64,000 bases of DNA from DASSTY01 sp035760645 (GTDB lineage: Bacteria > Gemmatimonadota > Gemmatimonadetes > Gemmatimonadales > GWC2-71-9): positions 1 to 64,000 of the forward strand of contig DASTSO010000114.1 in NCBI GenBank assembly GCA_035760645.1. The letters are read 5' to 3'. Below the pieces are notes generated by a model, which saw nothing but the letters and a program-made list of their open reading frames with translations, was not told where the DNA came from and did not search any database. The position numbers and the translations under genes are program-made. Numbering within the stretch: the first letter of the stretch is position 1; each line of letters starts with the position of its first letter. Below are positions 24,865 to 33,891 of this stretch, in pieces.

Positions 24865-26073
24865 ATGTCCGCCGCTCTCGACCCGAGCCGCCTCGCCGAT
24901 CCCGCCCTCCGCCCGGTGGCCGACAAGGTGCTGGCCGGCGAACGCCTCGACGCCGCCGATGGCCGCGCCCTCTACGCGACGTACGACCTGCTCGGGCTCG
25001 GCCGGCTCGCCGATTTCGCCAACCGGCGCCGCAACGGCGATCGCGTCTACTTCTCGGCGAACCAGCACCTCAACCCGACCAACGTCTGCATCCTGCGCAA
25101 CACCTGCGTCTTCTGCTCGTTCGCGCGGATGCCGAAGGAGGACGGGGCCTACACCCGCTCGCTCGAGGAGGTGTACGCCGAGGCGGCCCAGGCGTCGGGG
25201 AGCCCGACGCGCGAGTTCCACATCGTCGGCGGCCTGCACCCGAAGCTGCGGCTCGGCTACTACACGGACATGATCCGCGGGCTCCGGGAGCGGCACCCCG
25301 ACGTGCACGTCAAGGCGCTCACGGCGGTCGAGATCGCGCACCTGGCGCGCATCGAGCGCACCACGCCGCGCGAGGTGCTCGCGGCGCTCAAGCAGGCGGG
25401 GCTCACCAGCCTCCCGGGCGGCGGCGCCGAGATCTTCTCGACGGCGGTCCGCGCGACGATCGCCGAGCGGAAGCTCTCGGGGCGGGAGTACCTCGAGGTG
25501 CATCGCACCGCGCACGAGCTCGGCATCCCGACCAACTGCACGATGCTCTACGGCCACGTCGAGACGATCGACGACCGGATCGAGCACCTGGCGATGCTCC
25601 GCGCCCTGCAGGACGACACCGGCGGCTTCCTGACCTACATCCCGCTCGCCTACCACCCGGACAACAACGAGCTGGGCGAGGAGCTGGGCCGTACCGGCAC
25701 CGCGACCACGGGCTACGAGGACCTCAAGGCGATCGCCGTCGGGCGGCTCTTCCTCGACAACATCCCCCACGTCAAGACGCACTGGCCGATGGTGACGCCC
25801 TTCCTCTCGCAGATCGCGCTCGCCTTCGGGTGCGACGACGTCGAGGGCACCGTGGTCTACGAGCGGATCTACCACAACGCGGGCGCGCAGACGGCGATGC
25901 ACATGCCCTACATGGGCCTCGTCGGGCTGATCCGCGGGGCCGGGAAGCGGCCGGTCGAGCGGAACAGCCTCTACGAGACGGTGCGCGAGGACTTCGACGA
26001 CCTCGAGCCGACCCCGCCGGCGCCGACCTCCGACGCGGCGCGGCGCACCCTCCCGGTGCTCGGGGCGGCATGA
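24865..26073 (+). CDS. mqnE: Aminofutalosine synthase (radical SAM)
   Basis: MqnE joins the 3-carboxyvinyloxybenzoate made by MqnA to S-adenosylmethionine to give aminofutalosine in menaquinone synthesis. The 402-residue protein has the family segments FHIVGGLHPKL, VKALTAVEIAHLARI and LPGGGAEIF. The radical-SAM cysteines are C75, C81 and C84, that is CX5CX2C, whereas the downstream MqnC has the canonical CX3CX2C. AAGGAGA precedes ATG 24865. It overlaps mqnA by four bases. The clustering with mqnA and mqnC supports the call over the related CofH. Confidence 0.9.
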   Translation: MSAALDPSRLADPALRPVADKVLAGERLDAADGRALYATYDLLGLGRLADFANRRRNGDRVYFSANQHLNPTNVCILRNTCVFCSFARMPKEDGAYTRSLEEVYAEAAQASGSPTREFHIVGGLHPKLRLGYYTDMIRGLRERHPDVHVKALTAVEIAHLARIERTTPREVLAALKQAGLTSLPGGGAEIFSTAVRATIAERKLSGREYLEVHRTAHELGIPTNCTMLYGHVETIDDRIEHLAMLRALQDDTGGFLTYIPLAYHPDNNELGEELGRTGTATTGYEDLKAIAVGRLFLDNIPHVKTHWPMVTPFLSQIALAFGCDDVEGTVVYERIYHNAGAQTAMHMPYMGLVGLIRGAGKRPVERNSLYETVREDFDDLEPTPPAPTSDAARRTLPVLGAA

Positions 26074-26918
26074 CGACACCGGCGACGACGGCCCGCCTGC
26101 GCCTCGGGCGGATCTCCTACATCAACTGCTTCCCGGTCTACGGGGCCGTCGACCGCGGCATCGTGTCGATGCCGGCCGAGCTCGTGCCGGGCACGGCGGC
26201 CGAGCTGAACGAGCAGCTCGCCGCCGGCACGCTCGACGTGAGCGCCGTCTCGGCGGTGGAGTACGCGCGGCACGCGGCGCAGTATCACCTGCTGCCGAAC
26301 CTCGCGATCACCTGCGACGGCCCGGTCCATAGCGTGGCGCTCTTCGCGAAGCGGCCGATCGAGGCGCTCGACGGCGCGACGATCCTGCGCACCACGTCGA
26401 GCCGCACCTCGACGCTCCTGCTCGAGCTGCTCTGTCGCCACCGCTGGGGCATCACACCGCGCTTCGCCCCGGCGCCCGCCGAGCCGCGCGATCTCGCCGC
26501 CCTGGCGGGGGTGGACCACGAGGCGGTGCTGGTCATCGGCGACGCGGCGCTCCTCCTCGGGCAGCAGACGACCTATCCGGTCTTCGTGGACCTGGGCCTC
26601 GCCTGGAAGGAGTGGACGGGGCTGCCGTTCGTGTTCGCCGTCTGGGCCGCGCAGCGCACGGCGCCCGCGGAGCCGGTGCGGGAGATCCACGCCCGGCTCC
26701 TCGAGTCGCGCGCCTGGGGCCTCGCGCATCTCGACGAGCTGGCCCGGGCCGCCGCCGAGCGGACCGGTGTGCCGCTCGCGGTCTGCCGGTCGTACTTCGA
26801 CGATCTCGACTACCGGCTGAGCTACCGCCATCTCGCGGGGCTCACCGACTTCTTCCGCCGGCTGGCCCAGGACGGGCTCGTGCCGGACGGCTCGCTCTCG
26901 TTCATCAACGCCGCCTGA
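26070..26918 (+). CDS. mqnA: Chorismate dehydratase
   Basis: MqnA (282 residues) removes water from chorismate to give 3-[(1-carboxyvinyl)oxy]benzoate, the first step of the futalosine pathway. It has a periplasmic-binding-protein-like fold; the N-terminal segment RLGRISYINCFPVYG and the region DVSAVSAVEYARH are characteristic, and EVLVIGDAALL-like residues follow (AVLVIGDAALLL). ATG 26070 overlaps the mqnE stop. Confidence 0.92.
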   Translation: MTTPATTARLRLGRISYINCFPVYGAVDRGIVSMPAELVPGTAAELNEQLAAGTLDVSAVSAVEYARHAAQYHLLPNLAITCDGPVHSVALFAKRPIEALDGATILRTTSSRTSTLLLELLCRHRWGITPRFAPAPAEPRDLAALAGVDHEAVLVIGDAALLLGQQTTYPVFVDLGLAWKEWTGLPFVFAVWAAQRTAPAEPVREIHARLLESRAWGLAHLDELARAAAERTGVPLAVCRSYFDDLDYRLSYRHLAGLTDFFRRLAQDGLVPDGSLSFINAA

Positions 26919-26925
26919 GGCGCCC

Positions 26926-28002
26926 ATGACGACCGTCGACCGCACCTCGCCCGAGTTCCGGGAGTATCTCGAGCTGTACGAGCGCGCCCCCCTGCTCGAG
27001 CTGGGCCAGCGCGCCGATGCCGAGCGCTGGCGGCAGCATCCGGCGAACGTCGTCACGTACATCATCGACCGGAACATCAACTACACGAACGTCTGCGTCG
27101 CCGACTGCAAGTTCTGCGCGTTCTACCGCCGGCCGAAGGATCCCGGCGGCTACGTGCTGAGCTTCGAGGAGATCGGCGCGAAGATCGACGAGTGCCGCGC
27201 GCTGGGCGGGGTGCAGATCCTGCTCCAGGGCGGGCACAACCCCTACATCCCGTTCGAGTGGTACCTCGAGCTGATGCGCTACATCAAGCGCCATCACCCG
27301 ATCCACATCCACGGCTTCTCGCCCTCCGAGGTCGTCTTCTTCAGCGAGCGCTTCGACCTCCCGGTGCCGGAGGTCATCCGCGAGCTCAAGGCCGCGGGGC
27401 TCGACAGCATCCCGGGGGGCGGTGGCGAGATCCTCGTGGACCGGATCCGCCAGGACGTCGCGAAGAAGAAGGCGCAGACCGACTCCTGGCTCGGCGTGCA
27501 GGAAGAGGCACACCGGCAGGGGATGAAGACGTCGGTGACGATGATGTACGGCCTGGGCGAGACCGGCGCCGACCGGATCGAACACCTGCTCCGCATCCGC
27601 GAGGTGCAGGCGCGCACCGGCGGCTTCACCGCCTTCATCTGCTGGCCGCTGCAGCCCGACGGCACCCCCGGCATGTCGCACATGCCGAAGACCGACGCGG
27701 TCACCTACCTGCGCACGCTCGCGATGGGCCGCATCATCCTCGACAACGTCCCCAACCTGCAGTCGTCGTGGGTGACGATGGGGCACAAGGTCGGACAGGT
27801 GGCGCTGCGGTTCGGGGCGAACGACTACGGCAGCCTCATGATGGAGGAGAACGTCGTCTCCGCCGCCGGCACGACGTACCGCACCACCCTCGAGCAGATC
27901 GACCGCGTGATCCGCGACGCCGGGTTCGAGCCGCGCCGGCGGCGGCAGGACTACTCGCTCCTCGACGCGCCCGCCCCGGCGGGCGCGACGGCCGCCGCGT
28001 GA
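26926..28002 (+). CDS. mqnC: Cyclic dehypoxanthinylfutalosine synthase (radical SAM)
   Basis: MqnC (358 residues) performs the radical cyclisation of dehypoxanthine futalosine. The cluster motif is C57-x3-C61-x2-C64 in NYTNVCVADCKFCAFYR. Further family segments are LLQGGHNPYIPFEWY, SIPGGGGEIL and MMYGLGETGADRIEH. It starts seven bases after mqnA and overlaps ispF by four bases. mqnB and mqnD are not in the window. Confidence 0.94.
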   Translation: MTTVDRTSPEFREYLELYERAPLLELGQRADAERWRQHPANVVTYIIDRNINYTNVCVADCKFCAFYRRPKDPGGYVLSFEEIGAKIDECRALGGVQILLQGGHNPYIPFEWYLELMRYIKRHHPIHIHGFSPSEVVFFSERFDLPVPEVIRELKAAGLDSIPGGGGEILVDRIRQDVAKKKAQTDSWLGVQEEAHRQGMKTSVTMMYGLGETGADRIEHLLRIREVQARTGGFTAFICWPLQPDGTPGMSHMPKTDAVTYLRTLAMGRIILDNVPNLQSSWVTMGHKVGQVALRFGANDYGSLMMEENVVSAAGTTYRTTLEQIDRVIRDAGFEPRRRRQDYSLLDAPAPAGATAAA

Positions 28003-28490
28003 TCCGCGTCGGGATCGGCTACGACTCGCATCGCTTCGCCGAGGGGCGGCCGCTGGTCCTCGGCGGCTGCACCGTGCCCTCGGCGCGCGGGCTCGCCGGG
28101 CACTCGGACGCCGACGCCCTCACGCACGCGGTGATCGACGCCGTCCTCGGCGCTGCCAAGGCGGGCAACATCGGGCAGCTCTTTCCCGACACCGACCCGG
28201 CCTGGAAGGACGCCGACTCCATCGTCCTGCTCCGCGGCGCGCTCGAGCGGGTGCGGGCGCGGGGCTGGACCGTGGCGCAGGTGGACGCGACGATCGTCAC
28301 CGAGGCGCCCAAGCTCAACCCGCACGTCGCCGCCATGGAGCGGCGCCTCGCGGAGGAGCTGGGCGTGGGCGTGGACTGCGTGAGCGTCAAGGCGAAGACG
28401 AACGAGGGGTTGGGCTGGATCGGCCGGGGCGAAGGCCTCGCCGTGATGGCGATCGCGACGCTCGCGGCCCTCGGCGCGGAGGCCCGCTGA
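27999..28490 (+). CDS. ispF: 2-C-methyl-D-erythritol 2,4-cyclodiphosphate synthase
   Basis: IspF (163 residues) makes the cyclic diphosphate of the MEP isoprenoid pathway, which supplies the menaquinone side chain and polyprenyl carriers. Zn ligands D9 and H11 (GIGYDSHRF) and H43 (HSDADALTH) are present, as are the DTDP and KAKTNEGLG motifs. The start is GTG 27999 inside the mqnC stop. Confidence 0.95.
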   Translation: MIRVGIGYDSHRFAEGRPLVLGGCTVPSARGLAGHSDADALTHAVIDAVLGAAKAGNIGQLFPDTDPAWKDADSIVLLRGALERVRARGWTVAQVDATIVTEAPKLNPHVAAMERRLAEELGVGVDCVSVKAKTNEGLGWIGRGEGLAVMAIATLAALGAEAR

Positions 28491-28494
28491 TCCC

Positions 28495-29511
28495 TTGATC
28501 CGGCAGCTCCTCGAGTGGCTCGCGGGGCTCCCGCCGCTCCCCGTGTATCTCACGCTCGGACTCATCTCCGCGCTCGAGAACGTGGTGCCGCCCGTGCCCG
28601 CCGACACCGCCGTCGCCCTCGGCGCGTTCCTCTCCCACAAGCACGTCACCACGCCCGTCGGCGTCTTCCTCGTCGTCTGGACGAGCAACGTCGCGGGCGC
28701 GGCCGGCGTTTACTTCGTGTCGCGGCGCTACGGGCGGCGCTTCTTCGCCACGCCGACCGGACGCCGCCTCCTCTCACCCGCATCGCTCGCGGTGATCGAG
28801 CGCGAGTACGTGCGCTTCGGCATGGTGGGGATCTTCCTCGCCCGCCTGCTGCCCGGGGTACGCGCAGTGGTCGCGCCCTTCACGGGGCTCGCCGGGCTCT
28901 CGCCGGTCCGGGCCATCGCACCGATGGCGGTCGCGTCGGCGCTCTGGTACGGCGGACTCACCATCGTGGGCGCCGCGCTCGGCTCGCAGTGGGACCGCGT
29001 CGAGGACCTCCTCGGCACGGTGAACCGCTCGCTCGGGCTGGTCACCCTCCTCCTCGCGCTCGTCATCGTCGCGGCCGTCGCGCTGCGTCGCCGGCGCGCC
29101 CAGCGCGAGCGGCTCCTCGATGCCGCCACCGCCGCGCTCGATCCCGCGCACCAGGGCGACGGGGCCGAGGCGATGCGCGCCGCCGCGATGCTCGTCCTCG
29201 AGCTCGCCTACGCCGACCCCGCGTTCAGCGCGGAGGACCGCACGGCGGTCTGCCGCCACGTGCGGGAGCGCTGGGGCCTCCCCGAGGGCGAGGTGCCCAC
29301 CTTCCGTCCGGTCGAGCAGGGACGCCTCACGCGCTTCCGCGCGCGCCTCACGAGCCGCTTCGGGCACGAGCAGCGGCAGGCCGCGATCGAGCGACTCTGG
29401 GCCGTCGTGTTCAGCGAGGGGGGACTCGGCGCCCAGGAATCGCGCGTCATGGAGCTGGCGGCCGAGCTGCTCGGCGTTTCCCCGGATTCCGCCCGCCTCC
29501 CGCGTCGATGA
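28495..29511 (+). CDS. DedA-family membrane protein fused to a TerB-like domain
   Basis: Residues 1-205 form a DedA/VTT-type membrane domain with about five hydrophobic segments and the family loop FLARLLPGVRAVVAPFTGLAG; DedA proteins help move lipid carriers across the inner membrane. After a basic linker (RRRRAQRER), residues 225-338 resemble the TerB/COG4103 helical domain: LVLELAYADPAFSAEDR and, later, LWAVVFSEGGLGAQESRVM. The second copy lacks the aspartate often seen in the YADG loop. Start is TTG 28495, four bases after ispF. The stop overlaps the recombinase gene. Function of the fusion is unknown. Confidence 0.75.
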   Translation: MIRQLLEWLAGLPPLPVYLTLGLISALENVVPPVPADTAVALGAFLSHKHVTTPVGVFLVVWTSNVAGAAGVYFVSRRYGRRFFATPTGRRLLSPASLAVIEREYVRFGMVGIFLARLLPGVRAVVAPFTGLAGLSPVRAIAPMAVASALWYGGLTIVGAALGSQWDRVEDLLGTVNRSLGLVTLLLALVIVAAVALRRRRAQRERLLDAATAALDPAHQGDGAEAMRAAAMLVLELAYADPAFSAEDRTAVCRHVRERWGLPEGEVPTFRPVEQGRLTRFRARLTSRFGHEQRQAAIERLWAVVFSEGGLGAQESRVMELAAELLGVSPDSARLPRR

Positions 29512-30446
29512 CACCACCGCCGTCGCTGACGCCCGAGCAGCTTCGCGCGCAGATCGCGCGCGATTTCTGGCTCGAGCCGTTTCGCGACTTCCTCGCGCTC
29601 GAAAAGGGGAGCGCAGCCAACACCGTCGACGGCTATGCCCGCGATCTGCACCGCCTGGGCGAGTTCGCGACGAGCAAGGGCGTGCGCGACCCGAAGGGCA
29701 TGACACCCGGGCTCCTGCGCGAGTTCGTCTTTCTCCTGAAGGATCTGGGGCAGAGCCCCGCCTCGATCCGGCGCGCCGTGTCCGCGGTGCGCACCTATTT
29801 CGCCTTCCTGCTCGCCGAAGGCGTGGTCCCGAGCGACCCGAGCGACCGGCTCGAGAGCCCGAAGCGCTGGCGGACACTGCCGCACACGCTCTCGGTGAGC
29901 GAGGTCGAGGCGCTGCTCGCCGCGCCCGCCCTCGACGAGCCACTCGCGTGGCGCGACCGCGCGCTGCTCGAGCTGGGCTACGGCGCGGGCATGCGCGTCT
30001 CGGAGCTCTGCGGCATCGGGCTCACCGACCTCGTGCTCACGGACGGGCTCGTGCGGGTGTTCGGGAAGGGCTCGAAGGAGCGTCTCGTGCCGATCGGGCG
30101 GGGGACGATCGCGGCGGTGTCGGTGTACCTGCATCAGCTCCGGCCCACGCTCGATCGCGGAAAGAGCGGCGGCCGCGTGCTGCTCAACGCGCGCGGGGAG
30201 CCGCTCTCACGCGTCGGCGCGTGGGGGATAGTGAAGCGGGCGGCCGAGCGCGCGGGGATCACGAAGCGGGTCACGCCGCACACCCTCCGGCACAGCTTCG
30301 CGACGCATCTGCTCGAAGGTGGTGCCGACCTGCGCGCCGTGCAGGAGATGCTCGGCCACGCCGACCTCTCGACGACGCAGATCTACACGCACGTGGACCG
30401 CGAGTACCTGCGCTCGGTGCACCGGCAGTTCCATCCGCGCGCCTGA
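29508..30446 (+). CDS. xerD: Tyrosine recombinase XerC/XerD
   Basis: This 312-residue site-specific recombinase resolves chromosome dimers at dif. The N-terminal SAM-like core-binding domain covers residues 20-110; the catalytic domain shows R163 (GMRVSEL), K187 (FGKGSKERLVP), H258 and R261 (HTLRHSF), H284 (LGHADLSTT) and the nucleophile Y293 (QIYTHV). All catalytic residues are intact. No other integrase-associated gene or att site is visible, so a housekeeping role is preferred. XerC versus XerD cannot be decided here. Confidence 0.88.
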   Translation: MTPPPSLTPEQLRAQIARDFWLEPFRDFLALEKGSAANTVDGYARDLHRLGEFATSKGVRDPKGMTPGLLREFVFLLKDLGQSPASIRRAVSAVRTYFAFLLAEGVVPSDPSDRLESPKRWRTLPHTLSVSEVEALLAAPALDEPLAWRDRALLELGYGAGMRVSELCGIGLTDLVLTDGLVRVFGKGSKERLVPIGRGTIAAVSVYLHQLRPTLDRGKSGGRVLLNARGEPLSRVGAWGIVKRAAERAGITKRVTPHTLRHSFATHLLEGGADLRAVQEMLGHADLSTTQIYTHVDREYLRSVHRQFHPRA

Positions 30447-30492
30447 GCGGCGCGCCGCTCCGCCGTCCGCCGGCCACCCTTCCCGCACAGTC

Positions 30493-32226
30493 TCAGCCGC
30501 CGGCGGTCTCGGCGCCTTCCGGTTCGGTCCGCTCGAAGACCCGCCCGAGCCATCCCACGAGCCACCACGTCTCGACCGCGGCCGTCGCCAGCGCTCCCGC
30601 GCCGCCCAGGAACCATGCCGCCGTCTCGGCGCGCCGCCCCACCAGGCCCACGGCGAGATGGATCCCCGCGCCGATCGCGGCGGCGGGCGCGAGCAGCACG
30701 GCCACGACGAGCGCGACGGCGATCGCCACGATCATCGCCTGACCCAGCGCCTCGAAGCGGCCGGCGCGGGCGGGACCAAGATGCACCCACTCCGGGTACA
30801 GCAGCGCCGCCGCGTTGTGCACGAGCAGCGCGAGCACGTTCACGGCCGGCAGCACCAGCGCCGCACCGAGCAGGAGACGCGTGCGCATCTCCGGACCCGG
30901 GCTGTAGTCCGTACTGCCGAGCAGCGCGCACCAGGCGAGGGTGAGGACGGCGAGGTGGAGCAGCGAGAGCAGGAGGGCGGAGGCGGCGACCTCCGCCGCC
31001 ACGACGTCGCGCCCGCGCAGGGGGTAGGTGCGCAGGACGGCCAGGTGGCCGAGGTCGCCCCGGAGGTCGTTCCGGATCCACTGCGGCCCCATCAATACGC
31101 CGAACACGGCCCACACGACGAGGGCGCTGCCCAGCGTCTCGACCAGCCCCCCGGCGAGCGCGACCGAAACCGCGCCGAGCGCCGCCGCGCCCGCGGCGAT
31201 CCCGATCACGAGCAGGGCGAGCCGCCGACGGCGGAGCAGGGCGGTCACGTTCTTCCAGAAGAGCGCCGCCGCCGGCCAGCCCGTCGGCGCGAGGCGCGTC
31301 ACCGGCGGGCCGACCCCGGCGGCGCTCGCGTCCACGAGCATCGAGGCGCCGCGGCGCCGATCCACTCGCCGCGCCCGCGCGAAGGAGGCCTCGACCGCCG
31401 CCTCCTCGAACGACGCGTCCGCCCGCACCACCCAGACGTAGTGCACGAGGAGCACCGCGAGGGCCGGCAACAGGGCCCGCCACCACTCGGGCGCGGCCAG
31501 CGCCAGGAGCGGCCGCGCAAGCAGCCGGAACGGCGCGAGCGCCGTGCGCAGCGCCGGCGCGTCGCTCATCACGAGCGCCGCGCGTCCGAGCGAGTCGATC
31601 CCCTCGCGCGCGGCCCGCTGGAGCTCCGGCAGCGCCGCGAGGATCGTCACGAGCACGGCGAGGATGGTCCCGCCCACGACCGGAAGAATGACGGGATGCC
31701 GCTTCCACCCGGCGGCGCCGGGCTCCCGCAGACTCGCGCGGGTGAGTGACGCGCCGAGGCGGTGCATCTGAAGCGTCGAGAGCGCGAGCCAGACCGCCAA
31801 CCCGCGCCGCCAGGCGGAGACCCCGAACGCTTCGCGCGAGAGGAAGACCGCCCAGAAGAGCGCGTTGAGCAGGATCAGGAGCTGGGCCCGCAGGAGCTTG
31901 TAGTGGATCAGCGCCGCGCGGGCGACCGGGGCGGGGAAGAGGAACTGAACCTCCGCCGGCTCGAAGGCCAGCGCCCGCCGCTCGGCTCCGGCGAGCCAGG
32001 CCCAGAGCGCCGCCCCGAGGAACAGGGCGGCGAGCCCCGTTTCGAGCCAAGCGGGCCGCCCGCCGATCAGCTGCTCGGGCCGCCCGCCGCCGACGAGGAA
32101 GAACCAGAGGTAGAGTGCCGCGGCGACGAGCGCCAGAAGGTAGCGCGGCCGGCGGAGTCGGCGCGCGAGCAGCGCCGCCCGGTTCCGGGCCGACGTGAGC
32201 GCAAGGTAGGCGACGGCGCGGACCAC
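30493..32226 (-). CDS. ABC exporter permease (ABC_export-like)
   Basis: This very hydrophobic protein of 577 residues has about ten to twelve membrane segments and no known catalytic motif. It starts at GTG 32226, four bases after the ATPase stop on the same strand, so it is the membrane partner of that ATPase. The N-terminal ALTSARNRAALLARRL followed by a long hydrophobic run resembles putative bacterial ABC-2-type exporter permeases. The substrate cannot be inferred. The gene converges on xerD, with 46 bases between the stops. Confidence 0.65.
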   Translation of the reverse strand: MVRAVAYLALTSARNRAALLARRLRRPRYLLALVAAALYLWFFLVGGGRPEQLIGGRPAWLETGLAALFLGAALWAWLAGAERRALAFEPAEVQFLFPAPVARAALIHYKLLRAQLLILLNALFWAVFLSREAFGVSAWRRGLAVWLALSTLQMHRLGASLTRASLREPGAAGWKRHPVILPVVGGTILAVLVTILAALPELQRAAREGIDSLGRAALVMSDAPALRTALAPFRLLARPLLALAAPEWWRALLPALAVLLVHYVWVVRADASFEEAAVEASFARARRVDRRRGASMLVDASAAGVGPPVTRLAPTGWPAAALFWKNVTALLRRRRLALLVIGIAAGAAALGAVSVALAGGLVETLGSALVVWAVFGVLMGPQWIRNDLRGDLGHLAVLRTYPLRGRDVVAAEVAASALLLSLLHLAVLTLAWCALLGSTDYSPGPEMRTRLLLGAALVLPAVNVLALLVHNAAALLYPEWVHLGPARAGRFEALGQAMIVAIAVALVVAVLLAPAAAIGAGIHLAVGLVGRRAETAAWFLGGAGALATAAVETWWLVGWLGRVFERTEPEGAETAGG

Positions 32227-32230
32227 CGCG

Positions 32231-33025
32231 TCAGGGCCGCGGCGTGGGCGTGGGGGCGAGGATCTCGCCACCGGCGGCGCCTGCCTCGCCCGCGCCCGAC
32301 GCCGGCTCCTCGCCAACGAGCGCCAGGAAGACGTCCTCGAGCGTCCGCCCGGCCAGCTCGGGACGGCCGGCCACGATCTCCGCGATCGTGCCGAAGGCGA
32401 CGATCCGCCCGCGCCGCAGCACTAAAACGCGGGTGCAGACCTCCTCGACCAGGTGCAGCAGGTGCGAGCTCAGCAGCACCGCGGCACCCCGCCCGGCGCG
32501 CTCGCGGATCGTCGCCTTCATGCGGCGGATGCCGACGGGGTCGAGGCCGGTGAGCGGCTCGTCGAGGAGGATCGCCCGCGGCTCGTGCAGGAGTCCGCAG
32601 GCGATCGCGAGCTTCTGCTTCATTCCGCGCGAGAGGGCGTCGGGGAGGTGCCCGCGGCGCTCGAGGAGCTCCAGTTCCAGTAGAAGTGGAGGTATCCGCT
32701 CGTCGGCCTCCGCCACGCCGTAGAGGCGCGCCACGAAGCGCAGGTGCTCCTCCACGGTGAGATAGGGGAACAGATGCGGCTCGTCCGGCACGAAGGCCAG
32801 CCGCGACTTGGCCGCGACCGGCTCACGCACCACGTCATGGCCGGCCACCCGGACCGACCCGCTCGAGGGCCGGAGGATGCCGGCGATGGTGCGCAGGGTG
32901 GTCGTCTTGCCGGCGCCGTTGGGCCCCACGAGCCCCACCACCTCGCCCGGGTTCACCCGGAAGGTGAGCCCCTGGACGGCGGCGAAGTCCCCGTAGATCT
33001 TCACCAGCGCATCGACGTCGATCAC
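32231..33025 (-). CDS. ABC transporter ATP-binding protein
   Basis: The 264-residue ATPase energises the permease encoded next. Walker A GPNGAGKTTT, the signature LSRGMKQKLAIA and Walker B ILLDEPLTGLD are complete, followed by the switch histidine in LLSSHLLH. GTG 33025 is preceded by GGGGAGA at good distance, while the longer frame from 33094 begins with a low-complexity Arg/Pro stretch, so 33025 is preferred. The pattern (LSxGMxQK, CcmA-like) is typical of ABC-2 exporters. Confidence 0.88.
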   Translation of the reverse strand: MIDVDALVKIYGDFAAVQGLTFRVNPGEVVGLVGPNGAGKTTTLRTIAGILRPSSGSVRVAGHDVVREPVAAKSRLAFVPDEPHLFPYLTVEEHLRFVARLYGVAEADERIPPLLLELELLERRGHLPDALSRGMKQKLAIACGLLHEPRAILLDEPLTGLDPVGIRRMKATIRERAGRGAAVLLSSHLLHLVEEVCTRVLVLRRGRIVAFGTIAEIVAGRPELAGRTLEDVFLALVGEEPASGAGEAGAAGGEILAPTPTPRP

Positions 33026-33126
33026 CCGGTCTCCCCGCGGTTGGGCGCGGCCCCGGCCAGGCTCGAAACACGGCCGCGCCCGCGCACGTATCATGCTGGA
33101 ACAGCTCCCCTGACGAGGCGCGTCCC

Positions 33127-33822
33127 ATGAAAAACTACTGGCTCCGGATCGCGATCGGTGCGCTCGGCATCTTCGCGGTCGGCATGGTCATCGTGACGCT
33201 CGTTCGCGGCGCGACGGCGAAGGTGCGGACCGTGGCCGAAACGGCCGAGCCGATCCGCATCCCCTTCCCGGGGACCCTGGTGCCCTTCCGCGTGGACAGT
33301 GAGCGGCTCGGCAGTCTCAAGCAGGTCACGATCTACCGCTCGGCGCCCAAGGTGCCCGAGCGCGTGGAGTTCGAGGCCCAGCTCGCCGACTCGGTGGCGG
33401 CGGCCCGGCTGGCCGCCTGCCTGCTGGTCGCGGAGGACCTCGAGAACATCAACCAGCACAGCACCTTCACCTGCATGACGCCGAAGGATACCGCCGGGCG
33501 CGGCCTGGCGCAGTTCGGCACCCTCACGCTGCGGGGGCATCCGGGGCAGCTCGACGTGCTGGCGTGGAAGACCAAGATCGAGCAGATGAAGCGCGAGTGG
33601 TCGAAGGAGAAGGCGGACAGCGCCCGCGACTCGGTCGAGGCCCAGGCCGAGCGGGTGGCGGACTCGATCGAAACCGCCGGGGAGCAGCGCGCCGATTCGA
33701 TCGAGGCGGTGCTCGACTCGCAGCAGACCCGCCTGAGCGACTCGCTCGACCGCCAGCGCGGGCTGGCCGATTCGATCCGCGCCGCGGCGCGCGAAGCGGC
33801 CCGCACCGCCCGCAGTCGCTGA
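33127..33822 (+). CDS. Unknown single-pass membrane protein with Asp-Ser coiled-coil tail
   Basis: I do not recognise this 231-residue protein. Residues 5-26 form one membrane helix or uncleaved signal anchor. Residues 40-150 look like a compact beta-rich domain with two cysteines (ACLLV and TFTCM) that could form a disulfide outside the cytoplasm. Residues 150-228 are highly charged and probably coiled-coil, with Asp-Ser pairs recurring (ADSARDSVE, VADSIETA, RADSIEAV, LADSIRAA). It is divergent from the ABC exporter and precedes pyrG. A TATCAT hexamer at 33089-33094 may be its -10. Confidence 0.6.
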   Translation: MKNYWLRIAIGALGIFAVGMVIVTLVRGATAKVRTVAETAEPIRIPFPGTLVPFRVDSERLGSLKQVTIYRSAPKVPERVEFEAQLADSVAAARLAACLLVAEDLENINQHSTFTCMTPKDTAGRGLAQFGTLTLRGHPGQLDVLAWKTKIEQMKREWSKEKADSARDSVEAQAERVADSIETAGEQRADSIEAVLDSQQTRLSDSLDRQRGLADSIRAAAREAARTARSR

Positions 33823-33891
33823 GCGCGGAACTCTTTTCGACGCAAGCCGTTAGCAGTCCCCGCCGCGCTGTCAAGACCCGCGGCACGAGTT

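Noticed and set aside
24865..26073. FO synthase subunit CofH instead of MqnE
   Set aside because: CofH is related, but mqnA and mqnC follow with overlap, and no other F420 gene is present; FHIVGGLHPKL also fits MqnE.
29508..30446. Integrase of a mobile element
   Set aside because: The protein has XerC/D length and domains, lies in an overlapping housekeeping operon, and no att repeats, tRNA target or cargo genes flank it.
33025..33094. Upstream start of the ABC ATPase at 33094
   Set aside because: The extra 23 residues are Arg/Pro-rich and unconserved, and a good ribosome-binding site stands before GTG 33025.
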